NCBI RefSeq assembly: GCF_025370935.1
Contig: NC_133472.1
Span: forward strand, 29,328,407-29,392,406
Direction: 5' to 3'
Origin: Choristoneura fumiferana
Taxonomy: Eukaryota; Arthropoda; Insecta; Lepidoptera; Tortricidae
DNA length: 64,000 nucleotides
Below are positions 63,301 through 64,000 of this stretch, one piece after another. The position numbers and the translations under genes were made by a program. Under the pieces are notes generated by a model that ran no database searches, was not told where the DNA came from, and saw only the letters and a list, made by a program, of their open reading frames with translations. Every line of letters starts with the position of its first letter. The first letter of the stretch is position 1.

Positions 63301-63730
63301 GAACAGGCCTCCCCTCGGGATGAGAGGGCTTGGGCCGTAGTTCGGCAACTGCAAAACATCATTGAATTGCTTCGCAGGTTTGTTTGTCAAGATATTTTCC
63401 TTCATCGTAAAGCTCGTGGTAAATGTTTCGAATGTGAAGAAAGGTTCCTAGTTCCATTCGCACAAAAATTTCGAAAAACTTAGAGATGCGAACTCTGATT
63501 TGAAACCAGTATCCTCTACTTGAGAGGCCACAGCCACAGGTCAAACCACTAGGCCACTAGACCAGCTTACACTAAGCGTCTGAACAACTCTTACTTGACA
63601 CTCACCGATGCTCATCATCTCGACGAGAACTTCGAGCTGGGTGAGCAGTGCCACGAGCGAGGCCGCAACGCCGCCGCACACCGTCGCAAGCGCAGGAGTG
63701 CCCGTCGTTTGGGAGATGTTTGCCAGCTTC
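39246..63730 (-). CDS. Cationic amino acid transporter (CAT type, SLC7), 3' nine exons
   Basis: Joined exons on the minus strand: 63606-63730, 59652-59806, 49088-49152, 48848-48948, 46748-46919, 45769-45896, 44774-44972, 40203-40295, 39246-39300. All internal borders are GT/AG, and the phases agree throughout, giving 363 residues plus a stop. The family is recognised from LEVLVEMMSIGTLLAYTLV and VLVLRYQP, the VNIYLILNL and VRFTVWMIIGLVVYFKYGI blocks, and four hydrophobic segments near the C-terminus (about 150-172, 179-199, 213-234, 240-258). This matches the last helices of 14-helix CAT transporters, which carry arginine, lysine and ornithine across the plasma membrane; in Drosophila the relative slimfast links amino acids to growth. 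The first exons lie beyond base 64000. The exact paralogue is not resolved. Confidence 0.9.
39397..39480. repeat. Internally deleted copy of the 49243 fold-back element
   Basis: AAATGATATTGTAACCGATA and TAACTCA, then TCTCACGGTATATAGTTTCA and TGTTCAAAAT, match the left edge of 49243-49535 and its right flank (49545-49575). It lies in intron H-I. Confidence 0.6.
39548..39720 (-). repeat. Helitron-like 3' end fragment
   Basis: In complement: GCGAGCGAAGCTGGGGATGA, AGGCTAG before T. This resembles the CTAG-ending termini at 19402 and 55336. The other end is not defined. Confidence 0.4.
39838..40095 (+). mobile_element. tRNA-derived SINE (second family), in intron H-I
   Basis: Head: GACCAGATGGCCTAGTGGTT (A-box-like), TCCCGGGTTCAATTCCCG (B-box-like). 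Body: AATACGAATGTTTGTTCTCG and TGTTTAATATGTATTAAGTA. End: TAATTGGTGTGAATTGTCCC. The most complete of the three copies; it would be transcribed by RNA polymerase III. Confidence 0.82.
40203..40295 (-). CDS. Transporter exon H
   Basis: 93 bp between GGCGCAG and GTGAGC. In the phase left by exon G it encodes FPDPLLAWHETELEAPSARS and SGSAYKQVETR, a hydrophilic tail segment. The GC-rich composition and matching phases support it. The acceptor has a weak pyrimidine tract, so it is slightly less certain. Confidence 0.72.
40841..41983 (+). repeat. ~1.1 kb dispersed repeat, copy 1 (intron G-H)
   Basis: Ordered blocks shared with copies 2 and 3: GTGCAACAAGAGAGCAAAGT, TGAATCCCGAGTAAGCGAAG, ACTTTGGTCTCGTGTGACAC, GGCAGTATACGGAA, GTTGCATACTTTATTAAAAG, then (shared with copy 2) CACGGAGTGAGCAAAATGCG and GCTGCTGAGGTGAAAA. 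Near its head lies CTTTTCACCGGAGCAGC, close to an inverse of the tail, suggesting a fold-back structure. No protein is encoded. Confidence 0.72.
42671..42755 (+). mobile_element. SINE fragment, plus strand, diverged
   Basis: TCGTGGGAACCATGGCCCAA, GAGAGGAGGCCCCTGCTGCA and GTGGGACGTATACAGGCTG match the complement of the SINE 3' half (for example 8100-8180). Confidence 0.72.
43292..43508. mobile_element. MITE with ~38-bp perfect inverted repeats (intron G-H)
   Basis: The left arm AATTTAGAATTGGAGGCCAC continues with AGCAACATTGTATTGCG; the right end is its exact complement. The interior contains GCGGCTCGTGCAC and a related GCGGCTCCCAGAC. Perfect arms indicate a young or selectively maintained copy. 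The target duplication is ambiguous because of the AATT ends. Confidence 0.85.
44774..44972 (-). CDS. Transporter exon G, with donor overlapping a stop codon
   Basis: 199 bp, acceptor TTCCTTCAG. It encodes the end of the last helix (GLVVYFKYGIKNSALEMK) and a Pro-rich, acidic cytoplasmic tail (DEEAVSPPTPSPLDR). The donor GTGAGT at 44773-44768 contains an in-frame TGA (44772-44770). If spliced, the reading frame continues into exon H; if not, the protein stops after Asn-Leu-Glu. Confidence 0.88.
45000..45085 (+). repeat. Dispersed block GGTTGCTCTGAAGATGAG family
   Basis: GGTTGCTTTGCTCTGAAGAT, GATGGGTTTGTGTAAATTGT and GTGTGTTCTTGCAGAGCTCG resemble 61868-61975, which directly borders copy 3 of the 1.1 kb repeat. 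Non-coding. Confidence 0.55.
45769..45896 (-). CDS. Transporter exon F
   Basis: 128 bp between TTTCCAG and GTAAGC. It encodes LPFVPATAIVVNIYLILNLS and LTLVRFTVWMIIG. The P-x-x-x-VNIYL and VRFxVWM patterns are conserved in CAT transporters. Ends in phase 1. Confidence 0.93.
45967..46213 (+). mobile_element. tRNA-derived SINE (second family), in intron E-F
   Basis: GACGACCTAATGGCCAAGTG, GAGGTCCCGGGTTCGATTCG, GTTTGTTCTCGGGTCTTGGA and GACCAGGTCAATTGGTGTCA. A short duplication (GGTTCGATTCGGTTCGGTTC) disturbs the junction between head and body. Confidence 0.78.
46748..46919 (-). CDS. Transporter exon E
   Basis: 172 bp between CAACAG and GTAAGT. It encodes two hydrophobic helices, IKSVGTMYLLIILFDILAAY and TLVVMTGLMLAIIVILLLI, joined by a short polar turn (GSPGSS), then SRKPQNR. 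Entry completes Gly149; it ends in phase 2. Confidence 0.9.
47640..47830. other. GC-rich, coding-like island in intron D-E, unassigned
   Basis: About 190 bases of GC-rich sequence in an AT-rich intron, open in two plus-strand frames (73 codons each). One frame reads VVDPGEKAWAQVRTGVQLTG, the other RGTGGSGSGSQTIHRE. No domain is recognised and the phases do not extend the transporter. It may be a retrotransposon or gene fragment. Confidence 0.35.
48070..48165. repeat. GTCAGGGAAA-type minisatellite
   Basis: The words GTCAGGGAAA, GTCAGGGAAAAG and GTCAGGGAAGATC repeat irregularly. A second patch of the same word lies at about 48450-48505. Intron D-E. Confidence 0.65.
48848..48948 (-). CDS. Transporter exon D
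   Basis: 101 bp, acceptor GTCCACAG, donor GTAATC. It completes the Ser and encodes an acidic, Ser-rich loop (SPDSDDTMPGDDSEEFGRDD, then TFLMNSHTENKFY), likely cytoplasmic and a plausible site of regulation by phosphorylation (inference). The donor is weaker than the others. Ends in phase 1. Confidence 0.82.
49088..49152 (-). CDS. Transporter exon C
   Basis: 65 bp between TTTTCTAG and GTAAGG. It encodes a basic loop segment (GRNKTHITASNQRVMVRRVT) and two bases of a split Ser. Phase 0 entry fits exon B. It is separated from exon D by only 139 bp. Confidence 0.82.
49243..49535. mobile_element. Fold-back element with ~95-bp inverted repeats (intron B-C)
   Basis: The left arm starts TAAATGATATTGTAACGGAT and includes CTTAAACCGAGTTTAGCTCG and GTAGCCCTTCTTCTCAGGAG. 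The right side is the near-exact complement, ending CAATATCATTTA. The GC-rich centre (CGCACACTACGAGCC, GTGCGGCGGCGGTGCGC) forms the loop. Sequence just outside the right arm is also shared with 39397-39480, so the true element may extend to about 49575. Confidence 0.85.
50266..50432. mobile_element. MITE (GCCATCAGCCAAATAT family), copy 2 (intron B-C)
   Basis: The arms TAGGTACCACCAGCCAAATA and GTGGTCTACCA mirror TGGTAGACCAC and ATATTTGGCTGATGGTACCT. Inverted relative to 18991-19154. Confidence 0.8.
51357..51410 (+). repeat. Degenerate Bm1-like SINE 3' fragment
   Basis: GAGTGGCGGTGATCACTAAC, CATCAGGTGACCCACTGGTT resembles the SINE 3' region at 29127. Only about 55 bases. Confidence 0.5.
51891..52150. 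repeat. 44-bp minisatellite, about six copies (intron B-C)
   Basis: The unit starts GTGGTACAAGAACAGAAGGT and ends GCGTTTTACGTCCA, with starts at 51891, 51935, 51979, 52023, 52067 and 52111. Units differ only by single bases (CTACGA against GTACGA; TTTACG against TTTATG), so recent expansion is likely. The period is not a multiple of three, so the array is non-coding. Confidence 0.95.
52264..52377 (+). repeat. LINE 3' end with (CATA)n tail, copy 2
   Basis: GGTAGAGATCCCATAAAGGG, ATAAGTCCGCTTTTGTACAA and CAGAGTTTACATACATACAA, aligned to 35802-35912. Intron B-C. Confidence 0.65.
53355..54112 (+). repeat. Tandem array, ~110-125 bp units, about seven diverged copies
   Basis: Each unit runs GATTTTAAAAATTCTTTCA, AGTAAGCTACACTATTCCTG, ATTGACATAGGCTACTTTTC, CGGGAAAATGCAAAATTCCC, GCGGGATAGAAATAAGTGAA, TTCAACTTCGGAGCT with variation. 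Units begin near 53360, 53480, 53600, 53715, 53850, 53970; single related units lie at about 52812 and 54320. Non-coding, intronic. Confidence 0.8.
54419..54718 (-). other. Coding-like island with a 17-residue in-frame repeat (intron B-C)
   Basis: A minus-strand open frame of 99 codons. Its start is GC-rich (MCLSRVCMWSCCYAMRNT), preceded by a pyrimidine tract CCCCCTCCCCCTCCCTCAG that looks like a splice acceptor. Two 51-bp direct repeats (54530-54580, 54581-54631) encode STDTDSFTVLGLHDKKI and STRNDSFTDHGFHDKHI. No good donor follows and the family is unknown. It could be a cassette exon, a captured gene fragment or chance. Confidence 0.35.
55434..55770 (-). repeat. Helitron-like fragment, minus orientation
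   Basis: In complement its end reads AACGCGTACAAAGTCGCGGG, AAGGCTAGCTAG before T. The opposite border is unclear; copy 2 of the 1.1 kb repeat begins at 55784. Confidence 0.4.
55784..56725 (+). repeat. ~1.1 kb dispersed repeat, copy 2 (intron B-C)
   Basis: Same block order as 40841-41983, from TTATTTGTGCAACAAGAGAG to TTGAGGTGCTGAGGTGAAAA, with a clean TTTTTCACCTCAGCAGC near 55970 that inverts the tail. Shorter than copy 1 because of internal deletions near the middle. Confidence 0.72.
56726..58506. other. Intron sequence with microsatellite and repeat scraps
   Basis: A (TG)8 run at about 57373-57388; a block shared with 18591-18632 at 57924-57968; a diverged TGTCTGTC-family scrap near 57800-57870. 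No exon fits the transporter phases here. Confidence 0.45.
58507..58562 (-). mobile_element. SINE 3' end fragment (first family)
   Basis: ATACCAGCCGGTATACGTCC, CACTGCTGGGCACAGGCCTC and CTCTCAGAACAA. About 55 bases, strongly 5' truncated. Confidence 0.75.
58727..58915. mobile_element. Fold-back MITE (ACTACAAAAAATCATGAAAAT arms)
   Basis: The left arm ACTACAAAAAATCATGAAAA, TAATTTTCTATCAGTCTGAA, GTCGGTGC is mirrored by GCACCGACTTCAGACCGGTA, GAAAATTATTTTCATGG, TTTTTTGTAGT. Arms of about 65 bases, loop about 50. No transposase. Intron A-B side sequence lies further right. Confidence 0.82.
58993..59295 (-). mobile_element. tRNA-derived SINE, full length, 10-bp target duplication
   Basis: Complete copy with tRNA-like head at the right (GGCGATAGGTCAAACCACTA in complement orientation) and ATC tail at the left. 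Flanks TTTGATGAAT at 58983-58992 and 59296-59305. It lies about 350 bases downstream of exon B, within intron B-C. Confidence 0.88.
59652..59806 (-). CDS. Transporter exon B
   Basis: 155 bp, acceptor GTCAG, donor GTAAGT. It starts by completing Gly42 and gives TLLAYTLVSSCVLVLRYQPN, a transmembrane helix and the conserved RYQP end, then a hydrophilic cytoplasmic loop (LPQSLRTPVDPEGTVAAQRE). It ends in phase 0. The next intron is the longest seen, about 10.5 kb. Confidence 0.92.
60821..60838. repeat. (GA)n microsatellite
   Basis: About nine GA units in intron A-B. Confidence 0.9.
61506..61760 (+). repeat. TGTCTGTC/GGAACCC repeat, 5' part (intron A-B)
   Basis: GGGTTCCGTAGTCAACTAGG, AACCCTTATAGTTTCGCCAT, (GTCT)n, CCGCGGCTATGCTCAGAGAC and AGTACTAGAAAGATGTAATT. 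Best-preserved start of the family whose other copy opens the window. Confidence 0.7.
61868..63084 (-). repeat. ~1.1 kb dispersed repeat, copy 3, minus strand (intron A-B)
   Basis: The complement of copy 1: GACAAGAGAGCAGTCATTTT at the right edge, CACGAGACCAAAGTTT in the middle, GTTGCATACTTTATTTAAGA near 62230 and AAATTGAGCGGGATATTCGT near 61990. A scrap of another repeat (CCGACTTCAAAAAAGGAGGA, about 62699-62722) is inserted. The left part (61868-61965) shares GATGGGTTTGTGT with 45000-45085. Confidence 0.65.
63254..63567 (-). mobile_element. tRNA-derived SINE, diverged, next to exon A
   Basis: ATCATCATCATCATCCTAGC tail, TGCTGCTGGGAACAGGCCTC, TTGAATTGCTTCGCAGGTTT body, and head GGTCAAACCACTAGGCCACT. 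It has small insertions (GAAGAAAGGTTCCTAG) relative to other copies. Its right edge is only about 40 bases from the exon A donor. Confidence 0.78.
63606..63730 (-). CDS. Transporter exon A (first in window)
   Basis: 125 bp between TTTCTTAG and GTGAGT. It encodes residues 1-41 of the visible protein: a KLANISQTTGTPALATV loop, a small-residue helix (CGGVAASLVALLTQLE) and VEMMSIG, a CAT hallmark. It begins with one base finishing a codon from an upstream exon, so the gene continues to the right of the window. Confidence 0.9.
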
Positions 63731-64000
63731 CTAAGAAATTAATAACACCTTATAGCAGTGTTTCTTAAAGTTTTTGCAATCACGGACGTCTTTTATAATT
63801 TAAACAATTCCACGGACCCCTGTCAATAATATTTTTGGAAATTTCCTAATAAATATGTTTACAGAATGACCTACTGCGGACCCCTGATACACATGCTACG
63901 GATCCCTAAGAGGTCCGAGGACCCCACTTTAATACTAGCGGAGTCAAACTGGTTGTCTTTACAGGATATTTTTTACGTTGACAACTCTATACTAAAGAGT

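Overview
This is eukaryotic nuclear DNA from a lepidopteran (moth or butterfly). The evidence is: AT-rich sequence with GC-richer exons; Bm1-like SINEs (the SINE first known from Bombyx); several tRNA-derived SINE families of lepidopteran type; insect BEL/Pao and Ty3/gypsy LTR retrotransposons; Helitron-like non-autonomous elements bounded by A|TC...CTAG|T; and many fold-back MITEs. It contains no bacterial genes, operons or CRISPR array. A run of 100 N marks one assembly gap at 31383-31482.

Layout. 1-1235: an old dispersed repeat with a SINE inserted in it, with an 11-bp target duplication. 1236-7516: a complete BEL/Pao retrotransposon on the minus strand, with LTRs identical apart from a T-run, a 5-bp target duplication (CACTG), and a gag-pol broken by two one-base frameshifts. 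7517-11450: SINEs, including a Bm1-like SINE nested inside another SINE. 11450-12815: a decayed Ty3/gypsy fragment (RNase H end, integrase, 3' LTR edge; minus strand). 12830-21078: non-coding sequence with diverged tandem repeats, hairpins, MITEs and a short Helitron-like element. 21079-26625: a nearly pristine Ty3/gypsy element (plus strand) with an uninterrupted 1350-residue gag-pol and 487-bp LTRs that differ at three sites. 26626-39245: SINEs, LINE tails, Helitron-like and MITE insertions with no convincing host gene.

39246-63730: the only host gene I can support. It is the 3' part of a cationic amino acid transporter (CAT type, SLC7 family) on the minus strand. Nine exons with GT/AG borders and consistent phases give 363 residues to a stop codon; the 5' exons lie beyond base 64000. 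The introns (139 bp to 10.5 kb) hold nearly all other sequence in the right half: SINEs, LINE tails, MITEs, a 44-bp minisatellite, a ~110-bp tandem array in a Helitron-like region, and three copies of a ~1.1 kb dispersed repeat.

The window is therefore a transposon mosaic around one nutrient transporter gene. I did not find a clear new biological system. The points most worth a second look are the possibly active Ty3/gypsy copy, the very young but frameshifted BEL element, a donor site overlapping a stop codon that could switch the transporter's C-terminus, and coding-like GC islands inside its introns.
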